Shown: one piece after another, positions 13,466-27,009 of the stretch
Numbering within the stretch: the stretch's first letter is position 1
How the letters are laid out: each line of letters begins with the position of its first letter
Assembly: GCA_030848705.1 (NCBI GenBank)
Contig: JAUIZM010000025.1
Coordinates: 1,550,001 to 1,614,000 of the forward strand
Reading direction: 5' to 3'
DNA from: Heracleum sosnowskyi
Taxonomy: Eukaryota; Streptophyta; Magnoliopsida; Apiales; Apiaceae
DNA: 64,000 nucleotides
The notes under the pieces: model-generated
Told to the model about the DNA's origin: nothing
The model's input: the letters and a program-made list of their open reading frames with translations, nothing else
Databases searched by the model: none
Position numbers and translations under genes: made by a program

Positions 13466-15605
13466 GACACTACGAGAAAATATCCACAAACCGGCCCGCT
13501 TCAATTTTTCTCCATTTTCCTTGTATAGCTCCCTTTAGAAGTAAACGTAATCGGGCGTCTCCTAGTATCTGCTCCGATTCAGGCACGGACAGCCGCAAAT
13601 GAAGTTTTCTGCAACTCTATAAACCCATAGGGTCAAACTACGAGAAAATATCTACAAAACGGCCCGCGTCAATTTTTCCCCATTTTCCTTGTATAGCTCC
13701 TTTTAGAGGTAAACGTAATCGGGCGTCTCCTGGTATCTGCTCCGATTTAGGCACAGACAGCCCCAAATGAACTTTTCTGCAATTATATAAACCCATAGGG
13801 TCACACTACGAGAAAATATCCACAAACCGGCCCGCTTCAATTTTTCTCCATTTTCCTTGTATAGCTCCCTTTAGAAGTAAACGTAATCGGGCGTCTCCTG
13901 GTATCTGCTCCAATTCAGGCACGGACAGTCGCAAATGAAGTTTTCTGCAACTCTATAAACCCATAGGGTCAAACTACGAGAAAATATCTACAAAACGGCC
14001 CGCTTCAATTTTTCCCCATTTTCCTTGTATAGCTCCCTTTAGAGGTAAACGTAATCGGGCGTCTCCTGGTATCTGCTCCGATTCAGATACGGACAGCCCC
14101 AAATGAACTTTTCTGCAATTCTATAAACCCATAGGGTCACACTACGAGAAAATATCTACAAAACGGCCAGCTTCAATTTTCCCCCATTTTCCTTGTATAG
14201 CTCCCTTTAGAGGTAAACGTAATCGGGCGTCTCCTGCTATCTGCTCCGATTCAGGCACGTACAACCCCAAATGAACTTTTCTGCAATTCTATAAACCCAT
14301 AGGGTCACACTACGAGAAAATATCCACAAACCGGCCCGCTTCAATTTTTCTCCATTTTCCTTGTATAGCTCCCTTTAGAAGTAAACGTAATCGGGCGTCT
14401 CCTAGTATCTGCTCCGATTCAGGCACGGACAGCCACAAATGAAGTTTTCTGCAACTCTATAAACCCATAGGACCAACTACGAGAAAATATCTACAAAGCG
14501 GCCCGCTTCAATTTTTCCCCATTTTCCTTGTATAGCTCCCTTTAGAGGTAAACGTAATCGGGCGTCTCCTGGTATCCGCTCCGATTCAGGCACGGACAAC
14601 CCCAAATGAACTTTTCTGCAATTCTATAAACCCATAGGGTGACACTACGAGAAAATATCCACAAACCGGCCCGCTTCAATTTTTCTCCATTTTCCTTGTA
14701 TAGCTCCCTTTAGAAGTAAACGTAATCGGGCGTCTCCTAGTATCTGCTCCGATTCAGGCACGGACAGCCGCAAATGAAGTTTTCTGTAACTCTATAAACC
14801 CATAGGGTCAAACTACGAGAAAATATCTACAAAACGGCCCACGTCAATTTTTCCCCATTTTCCCTGTATAGCTCCTTTTAGACGTAAACGTAATCGGGCG
14901 TCTCCTGGTATCTGCTCCGATTCAGGCACAGACAGCCCCAAATGAACTTTTCTGCAATTCTATAAACCCATAGGGTCACACTACGAGAAAATATCCACAA
15001 ACCGACCCGCTTCAATTTTTCTCCATTTTCCTTGTATAGCTCCCTTTAGAAGTAAACGTAATCGGGCGTCTCCTGGTATCTGCTCCAATTCAGGCACGGA
15101 CAACCGCAAATGAAGTTTTCTGCAACTCTATAAACCCAAAGGGTCAAACTACGAGAAAATATCTACAAAACGGCCCGCTTCAATTTTACCCCATTTTCCT
15201 TGTATAGCTCCCTTTAGAGGTAAACGTAATCGGGCGTCTCCTGGTATCTGCTCCGATTCAGATACGGACAGCCCCAAATGAACTTTTCTGCAATTCTATA
15301 AACCCATAGGGTCACACTACGAGAAAATATCCACAAACCGGCCCGCTTCAATTTTTCTCCATTTTCCTTGTATAGCTCCCTTTAGACGTAAACGTAATCG
15401 GGCGTCTCCTAGTATCTGCTCCGATTCAGGCACGGACAACCGCAAATGAAGTTTTCTGCAACTCTATAAACCCATAGGGTCAAACTACGAGAAAATATCT
15501 ACAAAACGGCCCGCGTCAATTTTTCCCCATTTTCCTTGTATAGCTCCCTTTAGAGGTAAACGTAATCGGGCGTCTCCTGGTATCTGCTCCGATTCAGGCA
15601 CAGAC

Positions 15606-15773
15606 AGCCCCAAATGAACTTTTCTGCAATTCTATAAACCCATTGGGTCAAACTACGAGAAAATATCCACAAAATGACCCGGTTCAATTTTTCTCCATTT
15701 TCCTTGAATAGCTCCCTTTAGAAGTAAACGTAATCGAGTGTCTCCTGGTATCTGCTCCGATTCAGGCACGGAC
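15606..15773 (+). repeat. Type C monomer (exemplar, 168 bp)
   Basis: Type C is a divergent class. It has ACCCATTGGGTCAAAC in place of ACCCATAGGGTC, CACAAAATGACCCGGTTC in place of CACAAACCGGCCCGCTTC, CCTTGAATAGC in place of CCTTGTATAGC, and usually AATCGAGCG or AATCGAGTG. Such copies are sparse before 13 kb (near 4230, 7420, 9440 and 12620). They become frequent at 40.8-53.6 kb, where they make up a large share of monomers. Confidence 0.85.
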
Positions 15774-15941
15774 AGCCGCAAATGAAGTTTTCTGCAATTC
15801 TATAAACCCATTGGGTCAAACTACGAGAAAATATCCACAAAATGGCCCGGTTTAATTTTTCGCCATTTTCCTTGTATAGCTCCCTTTAGAGGTAAACGTA
15901 ATCGGGCGTCTCTTGGTATCTGCTCCGATTCAGGCACAGAC
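15774..15941 (+). repeat. Type D monomer (exemplar), a rare HOR marker
   Basis: Type D combines ACCCATTGGGTC with GGCCCGGTTTAATTTTTCGCC (or GGCCCAGTTTAAT) and often GCGTCTCTTGG or GTCTCTTAG. Its TTTAATTTTT signature occurs at about 15851, 19041, 21391, 24244, 27768, 31791 and 34305. The intervals are 3190, 2350, 2853, 3524, 4023 and 2514 bp, or 19, 14, 17, 21, 24 and 15 monomers. It therefore tags one slot of an HOR lineage whose length changed repeatedly. Confidence 0.85.
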
Positions 15942-16655
15942 AGCCCCAAATGAACTTTTCTGCAATTCTATAAACCCATTGGGTCAAACTACGAGAAAAT
16001 ATCCACAAAATGACCCGGTTCAATTTTTCTCCATTTTCCTTGAATAGCTCCCTTTAGAAGTAAACGTAATCGAGCGTCTCCTGGTATCTGCTCCGATTCA
16101 GGCACGGACAGCCGTAAATGAAGTTTTCTGCAACTCTATAAACCCATAGGGTCAAACTACGAGAAAATATTTACAAAATGGCCCGCTTCAATTTTCCCCC
16201 ATTTTCCTTGTATAGCTCCCTTCAGAGGTAAACGTAATCGGGCGTCTCCTGGAATCTGCTCCGATTCAGGCACGGACAGCCCCAAATGAACTTTTCTGTA
16301 ATTCTATAAACCCATAGGGTGACACTACGAGAAAATATCCACAAACCGGCCTGCTTCAATTTTTCTCCATTTTCCTTGTATAGCTCCCTTTAAAGGTAAA
16401 CGTAATCGGGCGTCTCCTGGTATCTGCTCCGATTCAGGCACAGACAGCCCCAAATGAACTTTTCTGCAACTCTATAAACCCATAGGGTCAAACTACGAGA
16501 AAATATCTACAAAACGGCCCGCTTTAATTTTCCCCATTTTCCTTGTATAGCTCCCTTTAGAGGTAAACGTAATCGGGCATCTCCTGGTATCTGCTCCGAT
16601 TCAGGCACGTACAACCCCAAATGAACTTTTCTGCAATTCTATAAACCCATAGGGT

Positions 16656-19600
16656 CACACTACGAGAAAATATCCACAAACCGGCCCGCTTCAATTTTTC
16701 TCCATTTTCCTTGTATAGCTCCCTTTAGAAGTAAACGTAATCGGGCGTCTCCTAGTATCTGCTCCGATTCAGGCACGGACAGCCGCAAATGAAGTTTTCT
16801 GCAACTCTATAAACCCATAGGGTCAAACTACGAGAAAATATCTACAAAACGGCCCGCGTCAATTTTTCCCCATTTTCCTTGTATAGCTCCTTTTAGAGGT
16901 AAACGTAATCGGGCGTCTCCTGGTATCTGCTCCGATTTAGGCACAGACAGCCCCAAATGAACTTTTCTGCAATTATATAAACCCATAGGGTCACACTACG
17001 AGAAAATATCCACAAACCGGCCCGCTTCAATTTTTCTCCATTTTCCTTGTATAGCTCCCTTTAGAAGTAAACGTAATCGGGCGTCTCCTGGTATCTGCTC
17101 CAATTCAGGCACGGACAGTCGCAAATGAAGTTTTCTGCAACTCTATAAACCCATAGGGTCAAACTACGAGAAAATATCTACAAAACGGCCCGCTTCAATT
17201 TTTCCCCATTTTCCTTGTATAGCTCCCTTTAGAGGTAAACGTAATCGGGCGTCTCCTGGTATCTGCTCCGATTCAGATACGGACAGCCCCAAATGAACTT
17301 TTCTGCAATTCTATAAACCCATAGGGTCACACTACGAGAAAATATCTACAAAACGGCCAGCTTCAATTTTCCCCCATTTTCCTTGTATAGCTCCCTTTAG
17401 AGGTAAACGTAATCGGGCGTCTCCTGCTATCTGCTCCGATTCAGGCACGTACAACCCCAAATGAACTTTTCTGCAATTCTATAAACCCATAGGGTCACAC
17501 TACGAGAAAATATCCACAAACCGGCCCGCTTCAATTTTTCTCCATTTTCCTTGTATAGCTCCCTTTAGAAGTAAACGTAATCGGGCGTCTCCTAGTATCT
17601 GCTCCGATTCAGGCACGGACAGCCGCAAATGAAGTTTTCTGCAACTCTATAAACCCATAGGACCAACTACGAGAAAATATCTACAAAGCGGCCCGCTTCA
17701 ATTTTTCCCCATTTTCCTTGTATAGCTCCCTTTAGAGGTAAACGTAATCGGGCGTCTCCTGGTATCCGCTCCGATTCAGGCACGGACAGCCCCAAATGAA
17801 CTTTTCTGCAATTCTATAAACCCATAGGGTGACACTACGAGAAAATATCCACAAACCGGCCCGCTTCAATTTTTCTCCATTTTCCTTGTATAGCTCCCTT
17901 TAGAAGTAAACGTAATCGGGCGTCTCCTAGTATCTGCTCCGATTCAGGCACGGACAGCCGCAAATGAAGTTTTCTGTAACTCTATAAACCCATAGGGTCA
18001 AACTACGAGAAAATATCTACAAAACGGCCCACGTCAATTTTTCCCCATTTTCCCTGTATAGCTCCTTTTAGACGTAAACGTAATCGGGCGTCTCCTGGTA
18101 TCTGCTCCGATTCAGGCACAGACAGCCCCAAATGAACTTTTCTGCAATTCTATAAACCCATAGGGTCACACTACGAGAAAATATCCACAAACCGACCCGC
18201 TTCAATTTTTCTCCATTTTCCTTGTATAGCTCCCTTTAGAAGTAAACGTAATCGGGCGTCTCCTGGTATCTGCTCCAATTCAGGCACGGACAACCGCAAA
18301 TGAAGTTTTCTGCAACTCTATAAACCCAAAGGGTCAAACTACGAGAAAATATCTACAAAACGGCCCGCTTCAATTTTACCCCATTTTCCTTGTATAGCTC
18401 CCTTTAGAGGTAAACGTAATCGGGCGTCTCCTGGTATCTGCTCCGATTCAGATACGGACAGCCCCAAATGAACTTTTCTGCAATTCTATAAACCCATAGG
18501 GTCACACTACGAGAAAATATCCACAAACCGGCCCGCTTCAATTTTTCTCCATTTTCCTTGTATAGCTCCCTTTAGACGTAAACGTAATCGGGCGTCTCCT
18601 AGTATCTGCTCCGATTCAGGCACGGACAACCGCAAATGAAGTTTTCTGCAACTCTATAAACCCATAGGGTCAAACTACGAGAAAATATCTACAAAACGGC
18701 CCGCGTCAATTTTTCCCCATTTTCCTTGTATAGCTCCCTTTAGAGGTAAACGTAATCGGGCGTCTCCTGGTATCTACTCCGATTCAGGCACAGACAGCCC
18801 CAAATGAACTTTTCTGCAATTCTATAAACCCATTGGGTCAAACTACGAGAAAATATCCACAAAATGACCCGGTTCAATTTTTCTCCATTTTCCTTGAATA
18901 GCTCCCTTTAGAAGTAAACGTAATCGAGTGTCTCCTGGTATCTGCTCCGATTCAGGCACGGACAGCCGCAAATGAAGTTTTCTGCAATTCTATAAACCCA
19001 TTGGGTCAAACTACGAGAAAATATCCACAAAATGGCCCGGTTTAATTTTTCGCCATTTTCCTTGTATAGCTCCCTTTAGAGGTAAACGTAATCGGGCGTC
19101 TCTTGGTATCTGCTCCGATTCAGGCACAGACAGCCCCAAATGAACTTTTCTGCAATTCTATAAACCCATTGGGTCAAACTACGAGAAAATATCCACAAAA
19201 TGACCCGGTTCAATTTTTCTCCATTTTCCTTGAATAGCTCCCTTTAGAAGTAAACGTAATCGAGCGTCTCCTGGTATCTGCTCCGATTCAGGCACGGACA
19301 GCCGTAAATGAAGTTTTCTGCAACTCTATAAACCCATAGGGTCAAACTACGAGAAAATATTTACAAAATGGCCCGCTTCAATTTTCCCCCATTTTCCTTG
19401 TATAGCTCCCTTCAGAGGTAAACGTAATCGGGCGTCTCCTGGAATCTGCTCCGATTCAGGCACGGACAGCCCCAAATGAACTTTTCTGTAATTCTATAAA
19501 CCCATAGGGTGACACTACGAGAAAATATCCACAAACCGGCCTGCTTCAATTTTTCTCCATTTTCCTTGTATAGCTCCCTTTAAAGGTAAACGTAATCGGG

Positions 19601-19845
19601 CGTCTCCTGGTATCTGCTCCGATTCAGGCACAGACAGCCCCAAATGAACTTTTCTGCAACTCTATAAACCCATAGGGTCAAACTACGAGAAAATATCTAC
19701 AAAACGGCCCGCTTCAATTTTCCCCATTTTCCTTGTATAGCTCCCTTTAGAGGTAAACGTAATCGGGCATCTCCTGGTATCTGCTCCGATTCAGGCACGT
19801 ACAACCCCAAATGAACTTTTCTGCAATTCTATAAACCCATAGGGT
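16656..19845 (+). repeat. 19-monomer HOR, 3190 bp (copy 2, approximate ends)
   Basis: This is the tandem second copy of the 3190 bp unit with few differences. Examples are AGCCGCAAAT near 17621 against AGCCACAAAT near 14431, GGTATCTACTCC near 18771 against GGTATCTGCTCC, and GCTTCAATTTT near 19713 against GCTTTAATTTT. In-register match continues slightly past the end, until CATAGGACCAAC near 20007 replaces CATAGGGTCAAAC. Confidence 0.9.
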
Positions 19846-22145
19846 CACACTACGAGAAAATATCCACAAACCGGCCCGCTTCAATTTTTCTCCATTTTCC
19901 TTGTATAGCTCCCTTTAGAAGTAAACGTAATCGGGCGTCTCCTAGTATCTGCTCCGATTCAGGCACGGACAGCCGCAAATGAAGTTTTCTGCAACTCTAT
20001 AAACCCATAGGACCAACTACGAGAAAATATCTACAAAGCGGCCCGCTTCAATTTTTCCCCATTTTCCTTGTATAGCTCCCTTTAGAGGTAAACGTAATCG
20101 GGCGTCTCCTGGTATCCGCTCCGATTCAGGCACGGACAGCCCCAAATGAACTTTTCTGCAATTCTATAAACCCATAGGGTGACACTACGAGAAAATATCC
20201 ACAAACCGGCCCGCTTCAATTTTTCTCCATTTTCCTTGTATAGCTCCCTTTAGAAGTAAACGTAATCGGGGGTCTCCTAGTATCTGCTCCGATTCAGGCA
20301 CGGACAGCCGCAAATGAAGTTTTCTGCAACTCTATAAACCCATAGGGTCAAACTACGAGAAAATATCTACAAAACGGCCCACGTCAATTTTTCCCCATTT
20401 TCCCTGTATAGCTCCTTTTAGAGGTAAACGTAATCGGGCGTCTCCTGGTATCTGCTCCGATTCAGGCACAGACAGCCCCAAATGAACTTTTCTGCAATTC
20501 TATAAACCCATAGGGTCACACTACGAGAAAATATCCACAAACCGGCCCGCTTCAATTTTTCTCCATTTTCCTTGTATAGCTCCCTTTAGAAGTAAACGTA
20601 ATCGGGCGTCTCCTGGTATCTGCTCCAATTCAGGCACGGACAACCGCAAATGAAGTTTTCTGCAACTCTATAAACCCATAGGGTCAAACTACGAGAAAAT
20701 ATCTACAAAACGGCCCGCTTCAATTTTTCCCCATTTTCCTTGTATAGCTCCCTTTAGAGGTAAACGTAATCGGGCGTCTCCTGGTATCTGCTCCGATTCA
20801 GATACGGACAGCCCCAAATGAACTTTTCTGCAATTCTATAAACCCATAGGGTCACACTACGAGAAAATATCCACAAACCGGCCCGCTTCAATTTTTCTCC
20901 ATTTTCCTTGTATAGCTCCCTTTAGACGTAAACGTAATCGGGCGTCTCCTAGTATCTGCTCCGATTCAGGCACGGACAACCGCAAATGAAGTTTTCTGCA
21001 ACTCTATAAACCCATAGGGTCAAACTACGAGAAAATATGTACAAAACGGCCCGCGTCAATTTTTCCCCATTTTCCTTGTATAGCTCCCTTTAGAGGTAAA
21101 CGTAATCGGGCGTCTCCTGGTATCTGCTCCGATTCAGGCACAGACAGCCCCAAATGAACTTTTCTGCAATTCTATAAACCCATTGGGTCAAACTACGAGA
21201 AAATATCCACAAAATGACCCGGTTCAATTTTTATCCATTTTCCTTGAATAGCTCCCTTTAGAAGTAAACGTAATCGGGCATCTCCTAGTATCTGCTCCGA
21301 TTCAGGCACGGACAGCCGCAAATGAAGTTTTCTGCAATTCTATAAACCCATTGGGTCAAACTACGAGAAAATATCCACAAAACGGCCCAGTTTAATTTTT
21401 CGCCATTTTCCTTGTATAGCTCCCTTTAGAGGTAAACGTAATCGGACGTCTCTTGGTATCTGCTCCGATTCAGGCACAGACAGCCCCAAATGAACTTTTC
21501 TGCAATTCTATAAACCCATTGGGTCAAACTACGAGAAAATATCCACAAAATGACCCGGTTCAATTTTTCTCCATTTTCCTTGAATAGCTCCCTTTAGAAG
21601 TAAACGTAATCGAGCGTCTCCTGGTATCTGCTCCGATTCAGGCACGGACAGCCGTAAATGAAGTTTTCTGCAACTCTATAAACCCATAGGGTCAAACTAC
21701 GAGAAAATATTTACAAAATGGCCAGCTTCAATTTTCCCCCATTTTCCTTGTATAGCTCCCTTTAGAGGTAAACGTAATCGGGCGTCTGCTGGAATCTGCT
21801 CCGATTCAGGCACGGACAGCCCCAAATGAACTTTTCTGTAATTCTATAAACCCATAGGGTGACACTACGAGAAAATATCCACAAACCGGCCTGCTTCAAT
21901 TTTTCTCCATTTTCCTTGTATAGCTCCCTTTAAAGGTAAACGTAATCGGGCGTCTCCTGGTATCTGCTCCGATTCAGGCACAGACAGCCCCAAATGAACT
22001 TTTCTGCAACTCTATAAACCCATAGGGTCAAACTACGAGAAAATATCTACAAAACGGCCCGCTTCAATTTTCCCCATTTTCCTTGTATAGCTCCCTTTAG
22101 AGGTAAACGTAATCGGGCATCTCCTGGTATCTGCTCCGATTCCGG
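19796..22145 (+). repeat. 14-monomer derivative of the 19-mer HOR, 2350 bp
   Basis: This segment matches about 17446-19795 at an offset of 2350 bp. CACGTACAACCCC lies at 17449, 19799 and 22149, TTTAATTTTTCGCC at 19041 and 21391, and the GACAACCGC slots near 18627 and 20977 also pair. It looks like the preceding 19-mer with five monomers lost. It is slightly more diverged from the 19-mers than they are from each other, for example TTTTTATCCATTTTCC near 21229 and AATCGGACGTC at 21441. Confidence 0.8.
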
Positions 22146-23600
22146 CACGTACAACCCCAAATGAACTTTTCTGCAATTCTATAAACCCATAGGGTCACAC
22201 TACGAGAAAATATCCACAAACCGGCCCGCTTCAATTTTTCTCCATTTTCCTTGTATAGCTCCCTTTAGAAGTAAACGTAATCGGGCGTCTCCTAGTATCT
22301 GCTCCGATTCAGGGACGGACAGCCGCAAATGAAGTTTTCTGCAACTCTATAAACCCATAGGACCAACTACGAGAAAATATCTACAAAGCGGCCCGCTTCA
22401 ATTTTTCCCCATTTTCCTTGTATAGCTCCCTTTAGAAGTAAACGTAATCGGGCGTCTCCTGGTATCTGCTCCGATTCAGGCACGGACAGCCCCAAATGAA
22501 CTTTTCTGCAATTCTATAAACCCATAGGGTGACACTACGAGAAAATATCCACAAACCGGCCCGCTTCAATTTTTCTCCATTTTCCTTGTATAGCTCCCTT
22601 TAGAAGTAAACGTAATCGGGCGTCTCCTGCTATCTGCTCCGATTCAGGCACGTACAACCCCAAATGAACTTTTCTGCAATTCTATAAACCCATAGGGTCA
22701 CACTACGAGAAAATATCCACAAACCGGCCCGCTTCAATTTTTCTCCATTTTCCTTGTATAGCTCCCTTTAGAAGTAAACGTAATCGGGCGTCTCCTAGTA
22801 TCTGCTCCGATTCAGGCACGGACAGCCGCAAATGAAGTTTTCTGCAACTCTATAAACCCATAGGACCAACTACGAGAAAATATCTACAAAGCGGCCCGCT
22901 TCAATTTTTCCCCATTTTCCTTGTATAGCTCCCTTTAGAGGTAAACGTAATCGGGCGTCTCCTGGTATCTGCTCCGATTCAGGCACGGACAGCCCCAAAT
23001 GAACTTTTCTGCAATTCTATAAACCCATAGGGTGACACTACGAGAAAATATCCACAAACCGGCCCGCTTCAATTTTTCTCCATTTTCCTTGTATAGCTCC
23101 CTTTAGAAGTAAACGTAATCGGGCGTCTCCTAGTATCTGCTCCGATTCAGGCACGGACAACCGCAAATGAAGTTTTCTGCAACTCTATAAACCCATAGGG
23201 TCAAACTACGAGAAAATATCTACAAAACGGCCCACGTCAATTTTTCCCCATTTTCCCTGTATAGCTCCTTTTAGAGGTAAACGTAATCGGGCGACTCCTG
23301 GTATCTGCTCCGATTCAGGCACAGACAGCCCCAAATGAACTTTTCTGCAATTCTATAAACCCATAGGGTGACACTACGAGAAAATATCTACAAAACGGCC
23401 CGCTTCAATTTTTCCCCATTTTCCTTGTATAGCTCCCTTTAGAGGTAAACGTAATCGGGCGTCTCCTGGTATCTGCTCCGATTCAGATACGGACAGCCCT
23501 AAATGAACTTTTCTGCAATTCTATAAACCCATAGGGTCACACTAAGAGAAAATATCCACAAACCGGCCCGCTTCAATTTTTCTCCATTTTCCTTGTATAG
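20750..23600 (+). repeat. 17-monomer HOR, 2853 bp (copy 1, approximate ends)
   Basis: Position x matches x+2853. Markers at this spacing are AAATATGTACAAAAC at 21036/23889, TTTTTATCCATTTTCC near 21229/24082, AATCGGACGTC at 21441/24294, GTCTGCTGGAATC near 21785/24638, GATTCCGGCACG at 22141/24994 and CAGGGACGGAC at 22311/25164. It overlaps the 14-mer derivative, so the 17-mer arose from a later, shifted exchange. Confidence 0.82.
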
Positions 23601-23602
23601 CT

Positions 23603-26243
23603 CCCTTTAGAGGTAAACGTAATCGGGCGTCTCCTGGTATCTGCTCCGATTCAGATACGGACAGCCCCAAATGAACTTTTCTGCAATTCTATAAACCCAT
23701 AGGGTCACACTACGAGAAAATATCCACAAACCGGCCCGCTTCAATTTTTCTCCATTTTCCTTGTATAGCTCCCTTTAGACGTAAACGTAATCGGGCGTCT
23801 CCTAGTATCTGCTCCGATTCAGGCACGGACAACCGCAAATGAAGTTTTCTGCAACTCTATAAACCCATAGGGTCAAACTACGAGAAAATATGTACAAAAC
23901 GGCCCGCGTCAATTTTTCCCCATTTTCCTTGTATAGCTCCCTTTAGAGGTAAACGTAATCGGGCGTCTCCTGGTATCTGCTCCGATTCAGGCACAGACAG
24001 CCCCAAATGAACTTTTCTGCAATTCTATAAACCCATTGGGTCAAACTACGAGAAAATATCCACAAAATGACCCGGTTCAATTTTTATCCATTTTCCTTGA
24101 ATAGCTCCCTTTAGAAGTAAACGTAATCGGGCATCTCCTAGTATCTGCTCCGATTCAGGCACGGACAGCCGCAAATGAAGTTTTCTGCAATTCTATAAAC
24201 CCATTGGGTCAAACTACGAGAAAATATCCACAAAACGGCCCAGTTTAATTTTTCGCCATTTTCCTTGTATAGCTCCCTTTAGAGGTAAACGTAATCGGAC
24301 GTCTCTTGGTATCTGCTCCGATTCAGGCACAGACAGCCCCAAATGAACTTTTCTGCAATTCTATAAGCCCATTGGGTCAAACTACGAGAAAATATCCACA
24401 AAATGACCCGGTTCAATTTTTCTCCATTTTCCTTGAATAGCTCCCTTTAGAAGTAAACGTAATCGAGCGTCTCCTGGTATCTGCTCCGATTCAGGCACGG
24501 ACAGCCGTAAATGAAGTTTTCTGCAACTCTATAAACCCATAGGGTCAAACTACGAGAAAATATTTACAAAATGGCCCGCTTCAATTTTCCCCCATTTTCC
24601 TTGTATAGCTCCCTTTAGAGGTAAACGTAATCGGGCGTCTGCTGGAATCTGCTCCGATTCAGGCACGGACAGCCCCAAATGAACTTTTCTGTAATTCTAT
24701 AAACCCATAGGGTGACACTACGAGAAAATATCCACAAACCGGCCTGCTTCAATTTTTCTCCATTTTCCTTGTATAGCTCCCTTTAAAGGTAAACGTAATC
24801 GGGCGTCTCCTGGTATCTGCTCCGATTCAGGCACAGACAGCCCCAAATGAACTTTTCTGCAACTCTATAAACCCATAGGGTCAAACTACGAGAAAATATC
24901 TACAAAACGGCCCGCTTCAATTTTCCCCATTTTCCTTGTATAGCTCCCTTTAGAGGTAAACGTAATCGGGCATCTCCTGGTATCTGCTCCGATTCCGGCA
25001 CGTACAACCCCAAATGAACTTTTCTGCAATTCTATAAACCCATAGGGTCACACTACGAGAAAATATCCACAAACCGGCCCGCTTCAATTTTTCTCCATTT
25101 TCCTTGTATAGCTCCCTTTAGAAGTAAACGTAATCGGGCGTCTCCTAGTATCTGCTCCGATTCAGGGACGGACAGCCGCAAATGAAGTTTTCTGCAACTC
25201 TATAAACCCATAGGACCAACTACGAGAAAATATCTACAAAGCGGCCCGCTTCAATTTTTCCCCATTTTCCTTGTATAGCTCCCTTTAGAAGTAAACGTAA
25301 TCGGGCGTCTCCTGGTATCTGCTCCGATTCAGGCACGGACAGCCCCAAATGAACTTTTCTGCAATTCTATAAACCCATAGGGTGACACTACGAGAAAATA
25401 TCCACAAACCGGCCCGCTTCAATTTTTCTCCATTTTCCTTGTATAGCTCCCTTTAGAAGTAAACGTAATCGGGCGTCTCCTGCTATCTGCTCCGATTCAG
25501 GCACGTACAACCCCAAATGAACTTTTCTGCAATTCTATAAACCCATAGGGTCACACTACGAGAAAATATCCACAAACCGGCCCGCTTCAATTTTTCTCCA
25601 TTTTCCTTGTATAGCTCCCTTTAGAAGTAAACGTAATCGGGCGTCTCCTAGTATCTGCTCCGATTCAGGCACGGACAGCCGCAAATGAAGTTTTCTGCAA
25701 CTCTATAAACCCATAGGACCAACTACGAGAAAATATCTACAAAGCGGCCCGCTTCAATTTTTCCCCATTTTCCTTGTATAGCTCCCTTTAGAGGTAAACG
25801 TAATCGGGCGTCTCCTGGTATCTGCTCCGATTCAGGCACGGACAGCCCCAAATGAACTTTTCTGCAATTCTATAAACCCATAGGGTGACACTACGAGAAA
25901 ATATCCACAAACCGGCCCGCTTCAATTTTTCTCCATTTTCCTTGTATAGCTCCCTTTAGAAGTAAACGTAATCGGGCGTCTCCTAGTATCTGCTCCGATT
26001 CAGGCACGGACAACCGCAAATGAAGTTTTCTGCAACTCTATAAACCCATAGGGTCAAACTACGAGAAAATATCTACAAAACGGCCCACGTCAATTTTTCC
26101 CCATTTTCCCTGTATAGCTCCTTTTAGAGGTAAACGTAATCGGGCGTCTCCTGGTATCTGCTCCGATTCAGGCACGGACAGCCCCAAATGAACTTTTCTG
26201 CAATTCTATAAACCCATAGGGTGACACTACGAGAAAATATCCA
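23603..26243 (+). repeat. 17-monomer HOR, 2853 bp (copy 2, partial)
   Basis: This copy repeats the preceding 17-mer until about 26240, where CCACAAACCGG replaces the CTACAAAACGG expected from the first copy. One private difference is CTATAAGCCCATTGGG near 24361. Its distal part is re-duplicated as the 839 bp 5-mer. Confidence 0.78.
25332..26170 (+). repeat. 5-monomer duplication, 839 bp (copy 1)
   Basis: Position x matches x+839. CTCCTGCTATCTGC lies at 25477 and 26316, and the order of A, A, B-variant, A and CCCACGTC-type monomers is the same in both. A further copy sits 2853 bp upstream, starting near 22479, giving three copies of this 5-mer within 4.6 kb. Confidence 0.85.
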
Positions 26244-27009
26244 CAAACCGGCCCGCTTCAATTTTTCTCCATTTTCCTTGTATAGCTCCCTTTAGAAGTA
26301 AACGTAATCGGGCGTCTCCTGCTATCTGCTCCGATTCAGGCACGTACAACCCCAAATGAACTTTTCTGCAATTCTATAAACCCATAGGGTCACACTACGA
26401 GAAAATATCCACAAACCGGCCCGCTTCAATTTTTCTCCATTTTCCTTGTATAGCTCCCTTTAGAAGTAAACGTAATCGGGCGTCTCCTAGTATCTGCTCC
26501 GATTCAGGCACGGACAGCCGCAAATGAAGTTTTCTGCAACTCTATAAACCCATAGGACCAACTACGAGAAAATATCTACAAAGCGGCCCGCTTCAATTTT
26601 TCCCCATTTTCCTTGTATAGCTCCCTTTAGAGGTAAACGTAATCGGGCGTCTCCTGGTATCTGCTCCGATTCAGGCACGGACAGCCCCAAATGAACTTTT
26701 CTGCAATTCTATAAACCCATAGGGTGACACTACGAGAAAATATCCACAAACCGGCCCGCTTCAATTTTTCTCCATTTTCCTTGTATAGCTCCCTTTAGAA
26801 GTAAACGTAATCGGGCGTCTCCTAGTATCTGCTCCGATTCAGGCACGGACAACCGCAAATGAAGTTTTCTGCAACTCTATAAACCCATAGGGTCAAACTA
26901 CGAGAAAATATCTACAAAACGGCCCACGTCAATTTTTCCCCATTTTCCCTGTATAGCTCCTTTTAGAGGTAAACGTAATCGGGCGACTCCTGGTATCTGC
27001 TCCGATTCA
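26171..27009 (+). repeat. 5-monomer duplication, 839 bp (copy 2)
   Basis: This is the tandem copy of the preceding 839 bp block. Near its end it has GCGACTCC at 26983, against GCGTCTCC at the matching site in copy 1. The same GCGACTCC occurs at 23291 in the upstream copy, so copy 2 resembles the 23.3 kb copy at this site more than its neighbour. Confidence 0.82.

Larger units (their letters stand above)
13466..16655 (+). repeat. 19-monomer HOR, 3190 bp (copy 1, approximate ends)
   Basis: Position x matches x+3190. Paired rare markers are CCGATTTAGGCACAG at 13742 and 16932, GCAATTATATAAACCC near 13780/16970, CCTGCTATCTGC near 14233/17423, CATTTTCCCTGTATAG near 14859/18049, ACCCAAAGGGTC near 15135/18325, and the type D monomer at 15851/19041. 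Homology in register begins near 13467, just after GGTGACAC against GGTCACAC. Confidence 0.9.
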
